NCBI RefSeq assembly: GCF_026262505.1
Contig: NC_067206.1
Location: forward strand, 38,825,660-38,889,659
Direction of reading: 5' to 3'
Source of the DNA: Trichomonas vaginalis G3
Taxonomy: Eukaryota; Parabasalia; Trichomonadida; Trichomonadidae
DNA: 64,000 bases
The translations under genes and the position numbers were made by a program. Positions 18,851 to 29,295 of the stretch are shown here, piece by piece. The notes under the pieces were generated by a model. It did not search any database. It saw only the letters and a program-made list of their open reading frames with translations, and had not been told where the DNA came from. How positions within the stretch are numbered: the stretch's first letter is position 1; each line of letters begins with the position of its first letter.

Positions 18851-19167
18851 ATAAATTATCAATCATTTACTTTAAATATCTTTCTATTAAATATATTAAT
18901 ATAAAATATCTTATAGATTGAAAATCTTGAAAAAAATGCATGTTCATGTAGAATGTATATACATTAAAATCTTATCCAAATATTGTACCTCAAAATCCTG
19001 CAATCTAATTACCAATATGTCAATTCAATTGCAGATATAATCTATTATCGAAATTGAGCATATAAAAGGTTTATCAAAAATGATATTCAGACAACCATTA
19101 TCAATGAAGTTGAGAAAAATCCTTTAAATCTAGTGTGTATAATTTATTTGAGATGAATTTTTTATAT
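18851..19167. other. Convergent intergenic spacer
   Basis: AT-rich spacer between two convergent genes. Apart from TAAA signals at both stops, nothing is seen. Confidence 0.5.
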
Positions 19168-20076
19168 TTAAACAAATAAAACAAGACAATTCATGGTAAA
19201 AACAAAATATTGCAAAGAATAGATGATGAAGTTGTTGTTAATTATATTAGTGCATTTAAAAACAACTTTATTTCTCTCAAGGGTGAAAGGATCTGATGGT
19301 TGAATTCGGATATATCCATTTCCTGAATTTCCAATGACGACTTTGTTTTGTGGTGATCTGAATGTTTTGTCACCACCAAGTAAAACGACATTATACAGGT
19401 CGTGTGATGCATAGCTGCTTCCGCCACCACCGCCACCTAAATCTGCGCCGCCACCACCGCCGAAGTAGCCACTTCCGCCACCTCCTGCGGATCCAGCAGC
19501 GCTGCAAATTCCATCTCCACCTTTCAGATATTTTCCTATCGTTCCATTCACTGCAGGATGGTAATCAGCTCCTACGTAAACACCGCCAGCTCCTGGCCGT
19601 GATGATGTTGCTCCTTTTCCTCTGACCTTTTTGGCATCTTCTGGATTAACTCTTGTGGCTTCTCCCAGTGCATCTCCTGCAAATGGGCCACCAACTCCGC
19701 CAAAGAACTCTGCGCCATCATAGTAGCCGGAGCCTCCTCCAGCACCAGAGATCAGGAGGATGTTATTTCCATAGGGATCAGTCGAAATAAATGTAGCAGC
19801 CCCTCCGATGCAGGGTGAAGGACCGCAGATGCTATTTTTTCCACCTTCATATTGCCCGGTTTCAAAATCTTGATTTCCACACTTCCCTTTAGCTCCAACG
19901 TAGGCGAAAAGTGTGGTTTGTTTATCAAGTTTCAAAATTGCTTCTGAATATGCGCCATGACCACTGGAAGGGTCGAATGAGCCACCTTGGGCGCCCCATA
20001 TCATCATGAGCCACGTTCCTTTTGATAAACTAAATTCTGTAAATTTACTAACTGTTGTAATGTCTGTTGCAGTCAT
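19168..20076 (-). CDS. Glycine-rich protein (ALK/LTK-type Gly-rich domain)
   Basis: A 302-residue protein. Residues about 20-255 show the spaced Gly pattern of the Gly_rich family found in ALK/LTK receptors and in trichomonad proteins: WLMMIWGAQGGSFDPSSGHG, an AYVGAKG strand, LLISGAGGGSGY, RPGAGGVYVG, then long Gly runs ending GGGGSSYASHD and GNGYIRI. This fold is a compact, Gly-lined beta structure. No N-terminal signal peptide is evident. The last 25 residues are hydrophobic (IIYSLQYFVFTMNCLVLFV) and could be a tail anchor. Its biochemical role is not known. The stop overlaps TAAA. Confidence 0.7.
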   Translation of the reverse strand: MTATDITTVSKFTEFSLSKGTWLMMIWGAQGGSFDPSSGHGAYSEAILKLDKQTTLFAYVGAKGKCGNQDFETGQYEGGKNSICGPSPCIGGAATFISTDPYGNNILLISGAGGGSGYYDGAEFFGGVGGPFAGDALGEATRVNPEDAKKVRGKGATSSRPGAGGVYVGADYHPAVNGTIGKYLKGGDGICSAAGSAGGGGSGYFGGGGGADLGGGGGGSSYASHDLYNVVLLGGDKTFRSPQNKVVIGNSGNGYIRIQPSDPFTLERNKVVFKCTNIINNNFIIYSLQYFVFTMNCLVLFV

Positions 20077-20890
20077 AATATCTTACATTTTGCTTTATAG
20101 TAGGTCAAATACTTTATATATTTTAGAAAATTATTAGAATTATTTGTCGATATATCTCTTTGATTTAAAATTTCGAAATTTCAATGAGTGTAACCATGTT
20201 ATTTTGTATGTGTATGATTAATGCAAAACTTTAACGATGTTTGATTGCATTATGTTTAAATTGCGCTATATCGAAGAATAATTGAGGTTTTGATAAATAG
20301 AGAAGAGCTGAAAAATTACTACGTTAATTTAATAACCGATATTTTGTATCTGATTTCAATAGTTCTGTTTCAGAATTCAGAAACGAAGCAATTAAGCAGT
20401 CTTATAAAATGGTGTATTTAGAAATATTTCGGTTTACATCGAAGCATTTTTAATTGCTGTATGATCTAACATTTACACATGGAATTGATATGATAAGAAC
20501 ATTCAACATTTGATGAAAAAACTAAAAATCTCGATCTTTTTTTTCTTTCTCGATTACGTGCCCCAGCCCTATATTTGCAAGAGTTTTATTGAGAAAATAA
20601 ATTTGGAATCTCAAATTTCTTTTATTTTCTTACATTATATCAAATTCAAGAAAAATCTCTAGTTCGATGTTAAATTATTTCATTTTTATTTTAAAAGAAA
20701 TTGTATTTAAAAATACATAGCGGATAAAGCAAGTCTTCTTCTACAAATGGTGGTATCACATATTTTCGTTAGATTTATACTGTTTCATCAAAGCAATATT
20801 ATAGATTCGATACCTAACATCATACAGTTCCAACAGCTTATGTTTCAGCAGAATTGCTGTAAGAAAAAAAATGAAATAGATAGAATAAAT
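20077..20890. other. Intergenic region without a visible gene
   Basis: About 0.8 kb of AT-rich DNA with many stops in all frames. A short GC-richer stretch (ATTACGTGCCCCAGCCC near 20553) stands out but was not recognised. Confidence 0.5.
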
Positions 20891-21346
20891 TTATTGGAGT
20901 AATTGTGGTAAGTTATTTTCTATAAACGCAGGGAAGTACTTTTGAATTTGAGTATTCATATCCCTAAATTCTTCTAATCCTCCACACCAAGGATTTATAA
21001 TGTCCACTCCTGGTGCAAACTCGACTATTTTGCATTTTGCATCATTTGGCTTTTTCCTTTCGAGAGATCTTTGAACATATTTTTCTAGACTGACAATAAT
21101 ATCAAAATCATAGAAATCTGTTTTTTTGATAAGCTTTGAAATATGACTTGATATGTCAAAACCTTGCTCTCTTGCAATTTTACAACTGTATTTATCTGGA
21201 TGTTGGCCAAGATCATCATGTGTGCAAGCTGCGCTATCAACTATCACTTTATTTACGAATTTATGTCTTAAATATCCTTCGCACAATGGTGAGCGAATGA
21301 TATTTCCAAGGCATACAAAGAGAACGCGTGGGGGAGATGTGCTCAT
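20891..21346 (-). CDS. Low-molecular-weight protein tyrosine phosphatase-like
   Basis: A 151-residue protein, the usual family length, starting with the P-loop strand RVLFVCLGNIIRSP. Cys12 and Arg18-Ser19 fit the catalytic C(X)5R(S/T) loop. Further family marks are VDSAAC, GQHPDKYSCKIAREQGFDIS and the IIVSLEKYVQRSL helix. The loop that normally carries the general-acid aspartate in a DP motif reads DIINPWCGG, so Asn118 stands where Asp is expected; the second Cys of the classic CxGNxCRS loop is Ile17. Activity could be weak or altered. The start is backed by an initiator (TCATTA) 5-10 bases upstream, and the stop overlaps TAAA. Confidence 0.85.
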   Translation of the reverse strand: MSTSPPRVLFVCLGNIIRSPLCEGYLRHKFVNKVIVDSAACTHDDLGQHPDKYSCKIAREQGFDISSHISKLIKKTDFYDFDIIVSLEKYVQRSLERKKPNDAKCKIVEFAPGVDIINPWCGGLEEFRDMNTQIQKYFPAFIENNLPQLLQ

Positions 21347-21350
21347 TTTT

Positions 21351-21356
21351 TAATGA
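21351..21356 (-). promoter_or_regulatory. Initiator TCATTA of the phosphatase gene
   Basis: On the minus strand TCATTA precedes AAAAATG of the phosphatase. It matches the trichomonad Inr consensus TCAYTW at the expected distance from the ATG. Confidence 0.6.
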
Positions 21357-21802
21357 AAAATTGACTAGAATTCAATATGAAAAGATTTTGAATGAATAAG
21401 AAATAATTTCGCCTACTAAAATCTTATCTGTTAATCACAGTGAGTCCAAATTGATGAAATATGCAATCTCAAAAATATATTCGCATGAAAAATGGACTCA
21501 GCACTTTCTTTGTGACTTGTTAACTTGCTTCCTTTTATCACTGTGTATGCACTCTGTTAAATGATGTATTGTTGCTTTCTTATTGCAATAAATTAAAATT
21601 GCAAAGACATATTATTCTGAGTCATGGCCCTTCAAATGGACCAATAGCATTTTAAATAAAATGAAGATGTTTAGCATAGGAATCCTCTTTGATATCTTCT
21701 GTATTTAAAAATATTCATATTCAAATTAAGTGTTCCTGATTGGGTTACCAGCAAATTAGTATTGTCAATGCTATACTAGATATGTTTTCTTGAAAACAGA
21801 AA
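21357..21802. other. Divergent intergenic region
   Basis: Shared upstream region of the phosphatase (minus) and the ligase-like gene (plus). Apart from the initiators at both ends no other signal was recognised. Confidence 0.5.
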
Positions 21803-21815
21803 TCATTTTTCATTA
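21803..21815 (+). promoter_or_regulatory. Tandem initiators before the tubulin-ligase-like gene
   Basis: TCATTT (21803-21808) and TCATTA (21810-21815) both match TCAYTW; the second runs into the ATG at 21815. The first lies 7 bases before the ATG and fits the short 5' leaders of this lineage. Confidence 0.6.
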
Positions 21816-23290
21816 TGGAAAAAGTGAAGCGATTGCTCAACGAGTTTCCGCTTCCTTTTTCATGCATTTCAATGCCGAAATCTGATGGACATGCAAGATT
21901 AAATGAAAACAACCAACGATTCTGTCCATATTACGTTGCAAGTGATCTTCAATTTGAATGTTTAAAGAAATGTGGTTTCATTCCAACAATGTCTACAACA
22001 AACACGAATATTATAGCTGGTCGTTTACTAAATGAAGAATCATTTAAAGCTTTAAAACCATGGCAAAAAGTAAATCATTTCTTTTCTGTTGATTTAATTG
22101 GTAGAAAAGACGAATTTCATCAAAGAATGCTTGAATTACGTGACAGAATTGGCAATGATGAGACTCAATTTTATCAAGAATCATATCTTTTACCAGATGA
22201 TTTTGAAAAAATCATGACAGCGTGGTCAACATCTCCAATGTGGATATTAAAGCCACGTGCATCATCAAAAGGACAGAATATTGAAATCAGAGACTCAAAA
22301 GAACAATCATATCCTCCATATCCTTATTTAGTTCAAAAATATTTAGACAGACCATTCTTAATACTAAGACGAAAATTCGATATTCGATTTTATACGCTTG
22401 TTACAGGTGTCGAACCTCTTAGAATTTACATTCATCGCCACGGATTAGGATTATTTTGTACAACAAAGTATGATAAATCTGCAGGAGTTAAAGATCCTCG
22501 TATGCACATTACTAATTGGGAAGTAAACAAGGATTCCAAAGCTTTTGTTCGTGCCCACGGAATCGAAGAAACCGAGGAAGATTCAAAATGGTCACTTCCC
22601 TTCTTTTTCAATTGGCTTTCAAAAAACGGCTATAATTCTGATGAAATAAAGAAACACATGGAATACGCAGCTGTCAAAGCTACTATTGCAGGTATGGATA
22701 AAGTAAGAGAGAGCCATATCAAAGTGATAAAAGATAGACATCAATCATTTGAGTTGTTGGGAATTGACATGTTATTGGATGAAAATTTGAATCCTTATGT
22801 TGTTGAAATAAACGTAAGTCCTGGTATGTCAGGAACCGATTCTGAGCTTGATAAATGGATGAAAACTGAAGTATTAATGGATACTTATAACATGGCAAAG
22901 ATTGTTGATTGTGATCCTTATAAAGAATGCAAAGATGTTGAAAGAATTCATGAAATTGAAAGAAATTCTGTATCAAAGAAAAGAAGAGAAAATGTTGAGA
23001 AAGGATCTGTGAATCCTTGGGATGATCCTGTATTTATGGATGTTGAGATTGTAAGAGAATATGTTGATGAATTGGAAAGATGTCGTGGATATCATTGCGT
23101 TTATCCTCTGAAAGAAAATGTTTTGAAATACAAAAATTGTTTCTCAAAAAATATTTATGAAGATATTGTTTTGAGAAATTGGGTTTTAATGAATGATACT
23201 GAAAAAGAAGCTGCTATGGGAAGAGCTCTTGTAAGTTATAATCATTTCTTAAATGAAACTACTCAATCTAATTACTGTTCTATTTGTTAA
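21815..23290 (+). CDS. Tubulin-tyrosine-ligase-like (polyglutamylase-type) enzyme
   Basis: A 491-residue TTLL family protein with an ATP-grasp fold. Visible are the nucleotide-binding strand MWILKPRASSKGQNIEI (residues about 141-157), QKYLDRPFLILRRKFDIRFY (about 174-195), a basic RIYIHRHGLGLFCTTKYDKS, and ELLGIDMLLDENLNPYVVEI followed by NVSPGMS (about 312-338), which carries the metal-binding Glu and Asn. An LKPWQKVNHF segment near residue 85 is typical of TTLL4/5-like glutamylases. Such enzymes add glutamate side chains to tubulin tails, fitting an organism with flagella and an axostyle. Two initiators precede the ATG and the stop overlaps TAAA. Confidence 0.88.
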   Translation: MEKVKRLLNEFPLPFSCISMPKSDGHARLNENNQRFCPYYVASDLQFECLKKCGFIPTMSTTNTNIIAGRLLNEESFKALKPWQKVNHFFSVDLIGRKDEFHQRMLELRDRIGNDETQFYQESYLLPDDFEKIMTAWSTSPMWILKPRASSKGQNIEIRDSKEQSYPPYPYLVQKYLDRPFLILRRKFDIRFYTLVTGVEPLRIYIHRHGLGLFCTTKYDKSAGVKDPRMHITNWEVNKDSKAFVRAHGIEETEEDSKWSLPFFFNWLSKNGYNSDEIKKHMEYAAVKATIAGMDKVRESHIKVIKDRHQSFELLGIDMLLDENLNPYVVEINVSPGMSGTDSELDKWMKTEVLMDTYNMAKIVDCDPYKECKDVERIHEIERNSVSKKRRENVEKGSVNPWDDPVFMDVEIVREYVDELERCRGYHCVYPLKENVLKYKNCFSKNIYEDIVLRNWVLMNDTEKEAAMGRALVSYNHFLNETTQSNYCSIC

Positions 23291-23894
23291 AGTTATTTGT
23301 TATTTAAAAAAGTTATTTTTCAATTTTAAATTGAAGCGTTTACTAAAAATCATGAAATTCATAATTTAAGTTTATATATATGGCACAATGATGTGTTGTA
23401 TTGAAAGTGACTTGATCGCCTTGATAACTGTGTATATATTGAATACATTTTATTACAGAAATGAATAAATCTGAATTGAAATAATGCAGAAGAATCAAAT
23501 TCATTAATTCTAATCAAAGTTTAATATCAAATTGAAATAAAAAGCAAAATTTAACTCAGAATTGAAATCTATTTGATGTATTTTATGCATGATATACAGT
23601 TTTCAATAAATTAATAATATACAAATTAAATATTGCGCATTTATGCTAATGCAAAATACCATAAAATTGTTTTGATAAGCTAAAAAACTGATTTTAAAAT
23701 TTTTCTGATTCTTTTTCATAAAAATTAATTGCCAAATTCTAAGATTTTTACAACTCTTTTGGTTGTTAAAAATTCGAGAAAATTCCATATAAAGCTCTAA
23801 AATAAATGGATCCGAAATTTGAGGACATTTCTCATGTTAAAAAATAGAGAAATACGACAATTATTATTTCGCACTAAAAAGTGACAATTTTAAA
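23291..23894. other. Intergenic region without a visible gene
   Basis: AT-rich spacer between two same-strand genes. No convincing initiator was found before the downstream ATG; GCACTA near 23872 is one base off the consensus. Confidence 0.45.
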
Positions 23895-24818
23895 ATGATT
23901 TCGAAAGAAGAATTTTTAAACATCTTTCAAGACTTTCAATGGAATGATTTTAATGTCGACAAACCTCTGAGAGATGAGTTGAGACGTATCATTCCTGAAA
24001 TTCGAAAGTTAAATTGGAAACTACAACCACTCAAGACCACATTTAAATTCTCTGTTCTATCCGGTGACACCACACCAGAGGAAGCACGCAAAGTTATGGA
24101 TATTATTTTTAATACATCAATCCCTGATGATTATTTTCAATCTTTATTAGAAAAGTATCCATACACCCCAAAGCCAGTAACAAAACCTCCAGAACCAGTA
24201 GAGAAAAAGCAGCAAGAAAAAGTTGAGAAAAAGTCAACAAGTCTTAATTTCCCAACTGGAGCAAGTCCAAAACCAACAACAAATACAGATGTTCAGCCAA
24301 AGTTACCACATAAAGCTCTAAAAGCTATTACTCCAGTCAAAAATAATAATCAGCAAAAGCATTCGGAAGGAAAACAAAAATACGAAAAAACTTATGAAGA
24401 GAAGCCAAGAGAGGAAAGACCAAAAGACAGACCTAAAAACAATCGTGAAAAACCACAGCGTGAAAAGAAAGAACAAGTGACCGAATTAAAAGATGAAGAT
24501 TTCCCAGCTTTACCGACAAACCCTACAACACAGCCACCAGCATTCAAGGCAACTAAGCAGTGGCTTAACCTCAAACAATACAAGAGAGTTACTGAACCTG
24601 TAGATCCTGAACCATGGACAGGAGCTTCAGATGGAATCGATATTACACTTAACCCAACATCTGTAATCGTAAAAACAAGTAATGAACAAAAAGAAGATAT
24701 TATGAAAATTATTGCACAAAAACTCGGTCTTTTAGCAGTTAATGCACCTCCACCAAATAAAGAGGACATCAGATCTGTTCATACTATTTACTTTGAAGTA
24801 GAAGAAGTAAAACAATAA
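23895..24818 (+). CDS. Charged low-complexity protein with an EDFPALP motif
   Basis: A 307-residue protein of unknown family. Residues 1-90 look helical and folded. Residues about 95-200 are disordered and basic (EERPKDRPKNNREKPQREKK). An ELKDEDFPALPTNP motif follows near residue 198; short (D/E)FPAL motifs occur in several RNA-binding and translation-linked eukaryotic proteins. The last 80 residues appear folded (TLNPTSVIVKTSNEQKEDIM). A role in RNA or ribosome binding is only a guess. The stop overlaps TAAA. Confidence 0.65.
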   Translation: MISKEEFLNIFQDFQWNDFNVDKPLRDELRRIIPEIRKLNWKLQPLKTTFKFSVLSGDTTPEEARKVMDIIFNTSIPDDYFQSLLEKYPYTPKPVTKPPEPVEKKQQEKVEKKSTSLNFPTGASPKPTTNTDVQPKLPHKALKAITPVKNNNQQKHSEGKQKYEKTYEEKPREERPKDRPKNNREKPQREKKEQVTELKDEDFPALPTNPTTQPPAFKATKQWLNLKQYKRVTEPVDPEPWTGASDGIDITLNPTSVIVKTSNEQKEDIMKIIAQKLGLLAVNAPPPNKEDIRSVHTIYFEVEEVKQ

Positions 24819-24941
24819 ACTGTATTTCTAATAAAAATTATAATTATAAATAAATTGCCGAAATAGCTTTACTTGATTTTTTTCTTTCATGAAATTATTT
24901 GCTTTAACAAGGTTTGAGTACTTTTTCTTTTATTTTTTTGA

Positions 24942-26486
24942 ATGTTATTATTTTTTCTTTTCCAAAGGATATATGTCCAACTAAAAAGTACAGGAAAATC
25001 TTGTAATATAGACGATCCTTGCACATACTCTGATGGATTATCAAAGATATCTCAAGGAGATTCAATAATTTCATTTGACCAACAAATAAATACAACAAAT
25101 GAATTAAATCAAATCAGAAATTTAGCTATAGAATCCATCAATAAAGGTTGTAGTTTTGATGGAAACAATGTAATTATTGATGGAAGCAATTCTGAACATT
25201 ATTATCCAGCATTTATACTAATTAACAACGGAAATTCTACGAAAATATCAAATATTAAGTTTGTTAATTTCAATTCTCCTATTATCCATGCAAGAAATTC
25301 ATATAATACACAAATCGAAAATATATCACTACACGAATCAATAATTTTCAATCAATTTTCTTTTATTACAATTGCTTCATCAGAAATACATCTTAAAAAC
25401 GTATCATTACACAAAAATGCCGCTAAAGAATCTTCAATTATCTCAATTCATTCATCAAATGTCATATTTTCGAATGTATTGATATATCAAAACTTCCTAT
25501 TCCATGCATCTAAACACCCAATGATATATAATATCCATTCAAAAATCGAATTTGAAAATTCTATTTTCGAAAAAAACAGTTCGCCATTATCTCCATTGAT
25601 TTCTAGTGAATCGTTGTCATCAATCAAGCTATTTAATTCGAGTTTCATGTACTGTCATCACTCTCAATTCTTTCTTCTTGATGAATCAAACAAAATTCAA
25701 ATAAAAAATTCAAAATTCCATGATTGCATGGGCCAATTAGTATCAGGTATAGATAGATCAGAAATAAATATATATCAATCTGATGTAAGAATCATACTTT
25801 CCCATAAATATCCATTGATTTTGGTCGAAAATTCTTCACTTTCAATTGAACATTCAATTTTTGAGAACATCGATTCAAATTATTTGGCCATGTCAAGGGG
25901 AAGTAATTCAAAAATAAATGTTTTACATAGTAGTTTCCTTTCTATTAAAGGAAAAACATCTGTTTTGGCTGGAAAACACAAATCAAATATTTCAATAATT
26001 GATTGCAATTTCCTGAATACAATGGTGACTGTTGGAGCTGTTTCATCATCAAGAGGAACTGTAGATATATCCAACTCCATATTTGATAAGAATTGGGCTC
26101 CTGCAGTTTCAGTTGCAAATTCACGCGCAAATATCAATAATGTTTCATTTTCAAATAGCTTTGCTATAAATAAATGGTCTGTTTACGGTGAAACAAGTCA
26201 AATTTCTATCAAAAATTCACAATTTTCAGATCAATCACTAAAGAGTTTGATTCATAATAATGGAAACTCAGAATTATATAGACTAACATTTAACTCTTCT
26301 AAAGAGTATAGTTTGTCTTCTAAATTGGCTGAAAAATGTATTGAATGCAATTTTGGAATTGCGTTTACAGATTCAACATCGAATTTCATTATGATTCAGA
26401 TGTTTGTCATCTATGCCCTTATCATTGCCATTGTTATTTCATTGTTAAAGAGGAGAAAAATTTTCAAGCCAAGGAAGTTACTTTAA
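24942..26486 (+). CDS. Parallel beta-helix surface protein (Pmp-like)
   Basis: A 514-residue protein with a hydrophobic N-terminus (MLLFFLFQRIYVQL) that may be a signal peptide. A long beta-helix of 20- to 25-residue rungs follows, rich in Asn, Ser and Ile (IIIDGSN, ISNIKFVNFNSP, LKNVSLHKNAAKESS, VDISNSIFDKN). A single membrane helix (MFVIYALIIAIVISLL, about residues 486-503) comes next, then a basic tail (KRRKIFKPRK). The layout matches the Pmp-like surface proteins of T. vaginalis. Many N-x-S/T sites suggest glycosylation. The stop does not overlap TAAA, unlike its neighbours. Confidence 0.65.
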   Translation: MLLFFLFQRIYVQLKSTGKSCNIDDPCTYSDGLSKISQGDSIISFDQQINTTNELNQIRNLAIESINKGCSFDGNNVIIDGSNSEHYYPAFILINNGNSTKISNIKFVNFNSPIIHARNSYNTQIENISLHESIIFNQFSFITIASSEIHLKNVSLHKNAAKESSIISIHSSNVIFSNVLIYQNFLFHASKHPMIYNIHSKIEFENSIFEKNSSPLSPLISSESLSSIKLFNSSFMYCHHSQFFLLDESNKIQIKNSKFHDCMGQLVSGIDRSEINIYQSDVRIILSHKYPLILVENSSLSIEHSIFENIDSNYLAMSRGSNSKINVLHSSFLSIKGKTSVLAGKHKSNISIIDCNFLNTMVTVGAVSSSRGTVDISNSIFDKNWAPAVSVANSRANINNVSFSNSFAINKWSVYGETSQISIKNSQFSDQSLKSLIHNNGNSELYRLTFNSSKEYSLSSKLAEKCIECNFGIAFTDSTSNFIMIQMFVIYALIIAIVISLLKRRKIFKPRKLL

Positions 26487-26921
26487 CTGGCCATTTGTCG
26501 TTGTTTGATTAATAACTCATGGATTTTTATCCGATCTTTATCATATCTAACAATCAGTTTCCATTATTTTGAAATTTTATATTTTATTTATTTCTTGTAT
26601 GTTTAAATATTATGTCTGTATTGTATTATAATAACATACTTTTTAACTTATATATGTTAATTCTAATCAAATTAGTAAATTTTCTATCCATATTAGAAAT
26701 TTTTCTTTTGTTGTTATTTTCATTAGTTTTTTCTTTAATAAAAGAAAGACACAAATAAATTTCTTTATGCAAAATTAGCTCATTTTTAGAAATTTGGAAA
26801 TATCTCATATTTTTTCTTACATTTAAACATTAAGAAGTATTTTATAGGCTTTCCTGCTTAATTATGATAAAAAGACACATGATTTATTGTAAAAATTATA
26901 AATAAAAATACAAACATTTTA
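26487..26921. other. Convergent intergenic spacer
   Basis: Very AT-rich spacer between two convergent genes; nothing beyond scattered TAAA words. Confidence 0.5.
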
Positions 26922-28148
26922 TTATTCTTTAACAGAAGAAATAAGTTCGGTTAAAAGAGATCCAAGAGCAGAAACGTCTTCGTTTGGTGATTTTGTGAGA
27001 TTTTCAATTGAATCAGAGTGTTCTTTCAGTTTTGTGACGAGTTCAAGCAAAATTTCATCATCGTTACATGAAAGAATAAGAGAAACAATTGCAGGGACAA
27101 TTGGAACTAATGATTCTTGATCGTCTAAAAAATGTAATAAAATATCAAGAACTTGTGATAAAGGAATTACATTTTTGAGTTCGTACTTGAACAGAATAGC
27201 TGTAGCGATGCGTTGTAACTCAAATGGGTATTCATTTATCACGTGTAATAAGATTCTTGGAATTAATTCTTTATGACGCTCGAAAAACTCGTCAAAATTA
27301 GATAAAAGTAAACGAAAAGCAGCTGCAGATTTCTTCTGCATTATACTATCTATTATTAATTGATGAATATTATGAATTGGATATTTTGAAACGACAAAGA
27401 ACTTGAAAATGCTCTCCTGTAGTGCTTGATCATCTGTTATAATTAATTCCGATATCATATGGTGTATATCATCTGGTAATTCGCATTCAATTCCTTCTCT
27501 AAACAAATTTGAAAGGGTATCGAAGGCATATTTGGGATTTCCTTTGACTTGTTGAAGAATACAACTGAAACACCATTGAATGATGCTTGCCGCTTCTACA
27601 TCTTGAGGAAGCCAATTTGTAATCGCAGATAAAAATTTGGAAAGGTCTATTGATTCTGCAATTTTGACAAAGTATTCTGAGATGAGATTCGAAGAATATA
27701 TAACAAGAAACATTTGCTGAGAGAGTTTAACTTGATTTGATAAAAAGTCAATTCCATATTGAGCTAGAACAGGATCTATAAGTTGAAACGCTTCTAATAT
27801 AGCTCCTGGTGCGTTTTCAATTAATATTGGCTCGAGTTTGTTTTCTTTATTTTCAGATATTGATTCAAGTAATTTTCCTGCGATTAATCTTTGCTGATAA
27901 TCAATATCGATGTTCGAATATATCATAAGAATCCTTTCTAACATCAGTAATTTCGTTTTTTTATTCATATAAAGATATCCGTTTTCAATTAATTTTTTTG
28001 AGGATTCATTTAGTGGAGATAAGATAGCAAGCTTGGCTTCTTGTATTTTTGTCTGCTTTTCTGGGCTTCCCCAGAGAATACTTTCCTCATAAATTGAATC
28101 GAACATCTCGCAATGAATTAAAAAAGTGACATAATAATTCTTAAACAT
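26922..28148 (-). CDS. HEAT/ARM-like helical-repeat protein
   Basis: A 408-residue all-helical protein with paired amphipathic helices in repeats of about 40 residues (for example LLMLERILMIYSNIDIDYQQ, AVLEAFQLIDPVLAQYG-like, HVINEYPFELQRIATAILFK, PLSQVLDILLHFLDDQES). This points to a HEAT or armadillo solenoid, normally a protein-binding scaffold. No specific family is recognised. The start is supported by an initiator, TCACTT, 7-12 bases upstream, and the stop is followed at once by TAATAAA-type signals. Confidence 0.65.
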   Translation of the reverse strand: MFKNYYVTFLIHCEMFDSIYEESILWGSPEKQTKIQEAKLAILSPLNESSKKLIENGYLYMNKKTKLLMLERILMIYSNIDIDYQQRLIAGKLLESISENKENKLEPILIENAPGAILEAFQLIDPVLAQYGIDFLSNQVKLSQQMFLVIYSSNLISEYFVKIAESIDLSKFLSAITNWLPQDVEAASIIQWCFSCILQQVKGNPKYAFDTLSNLFREGIECELPDDIHHMISELIITDDQALQESIFKFFVVSKYPIHNIHQLIIDSIMQKKSAAAFRLLLSNFDEFFERHKELIPRILLHVINEYPFELQRIATAILFKYELKNVIPLSQVLDILLHFLDDQESLVPIVPAIVSLILSCNDDEILLELVTKLKEHSDSIENLTKSPNEDVSALGSLLTELISSVKE

Positions 28149-28155
28149 TCTTTCT

Positions 28156-28161
28156 AAGTGA
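28156..28161 (-). promoter_or_regulatory. Initiator TCACTT of the helical-repeat gene
   Basis: On the minus strand TCACTTAGAAAGAATG joins an exact TCAYTW initiator to the ATG, with the spacing usual for this lineage. Confidence 0.65.
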
Positions 28162-28459
28162 CATTATAACTTATTAAAAAGCCTATGTTTTCGAAACTTG
28201 ATGATCCAAAGACATCAGCATTCTCTTGCTTCTTTTAGACTAAAATAATTCAAAATTTACTAATTTTTTTTTAAAACTTCACTTATCCAAGAATTGCCAA
28301 GCATCGCAAGTAGTATAGGTATCGGAGTACATTTTACAAATAAACAAGTAATAACTAAAATTTTTACTCAATCATAAGAAAAATATGAGATATTTTTCTT
28401 CAATTGTTTTTTTCAAGATATTCATTTCTTGAATTAACTACTGTATAATGGGTGATGCG
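28162..28459. other. Intergenic region without a visible gene
   Basis: AT-rich spacer between the helical-repeat gene's promoter and the 3' end of the split BspA-like gene; nothing recognised. Confidence 0.45.
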
Positions 28460-29295
28460 TTATCTTCGCCTATGTATTCTGATATGAAGAGAATTATGCG
28501 GTGTTACTGTAATTTTATAACATGAATTAATGGATTTTCGAGGAATTCCTGATAATTCAATCATTTGCAAGTATTCATCTGCTTTATTCTCAACAACAGT
28601 GCATTGAATTGAATTGCATTCATTGAATGCATTTGCATCAACTGTTTCAACAGAAAGTGAGAAATAGATGTATTTGAGATTATCATAATTGTCGAATGAG
28701 TATTTTTGAATTGAAGTTACTCCGTCAGAAACAATCTTTATCTTCTATACTAAAAAGATCGGAATTTGCTCCAAACTTAATTTGAGTGATTGTTGAATTT
28801 TCGAAGGCATTTGAACATATTGTTTTTACAGTATCAGGAATTGTAATATCCCAGTATTCAAATCCCCAAAACTCATAGATTGTTGTATTTTTTATATCCA
28901 TAATCAATGAATTACTATCAATAATACGATTATGGTTCTCAAAGTATGAACCTGAAACATTTGTTGATTTTGTAATTGAAAACCTGGAAAATAAAGTTTT
29001 GCATGTGAAGTTCATTTGAAGCTTTGGAGATTCATATGTTGAGAAAGAACCTGCTTTAACAATCATTGGAGAATTCGGAAAAATTATATATTCAAGATCG
29101 GCACAAAAAGAAAATATATTCGCTCCGATGAATTCTAAAGGTCCTAAAAATGTAATATTTTTTCAAGAATTTACACCAATAGAATGCATGATCTCCTATT
29201 TTATTCACTTTTTCTGGAATTATGATTGAGATAATTTTTGATTCGTAAAAACAATTTTCATAAATTGTTGTTATAGTATTTGGAATTTCGTATGT
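28460..29295 (-). pseudogene. BspA-like leucine-rich-repeat gene, 3' half
   Basis: C-terminal half of a host BspA-type LRR protein on the minus strand. From the Maverick junction it reads TYEIPNTITTIYENCFYES then SIIIPEKVNKIGDHAFYWC, the LRR_5 rhythm of I-P-x-x-V/I-x-x-I-x-x-x-A/C-F. Further repeats (WDITIPDTVKTICSNAFENS) follow, ending with a stop at 28460. The host frame changes twice (near 29160, an A-run, and near 28733). It is therefore decayed as well as split by Maverick 2. BspA-like proteins are a large surface family in T. vaginalis. Confidence 0.75.
29291..29295. repeat. Target-site duplication TATGT, left copy
   Basis: TATGT directly before the A-run that starts Maverick 2. The same five bases follow its terminal T-run at 54049-54053. 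The duplicated bases are host BspA codons, so the split marks the insertion point. Confidence 0.75.

Noticed and set aside
23603-23788. Small minus-strand frame between host genes
   Set aside because: Very AT-rich, no domain and no initiator; likely chance.
26626-26808. Small minus-strand frame between convergent genes
   Set aside because: Lys/Asn/Ile-rich composition expected by chance in AT-rich spacer DNA.
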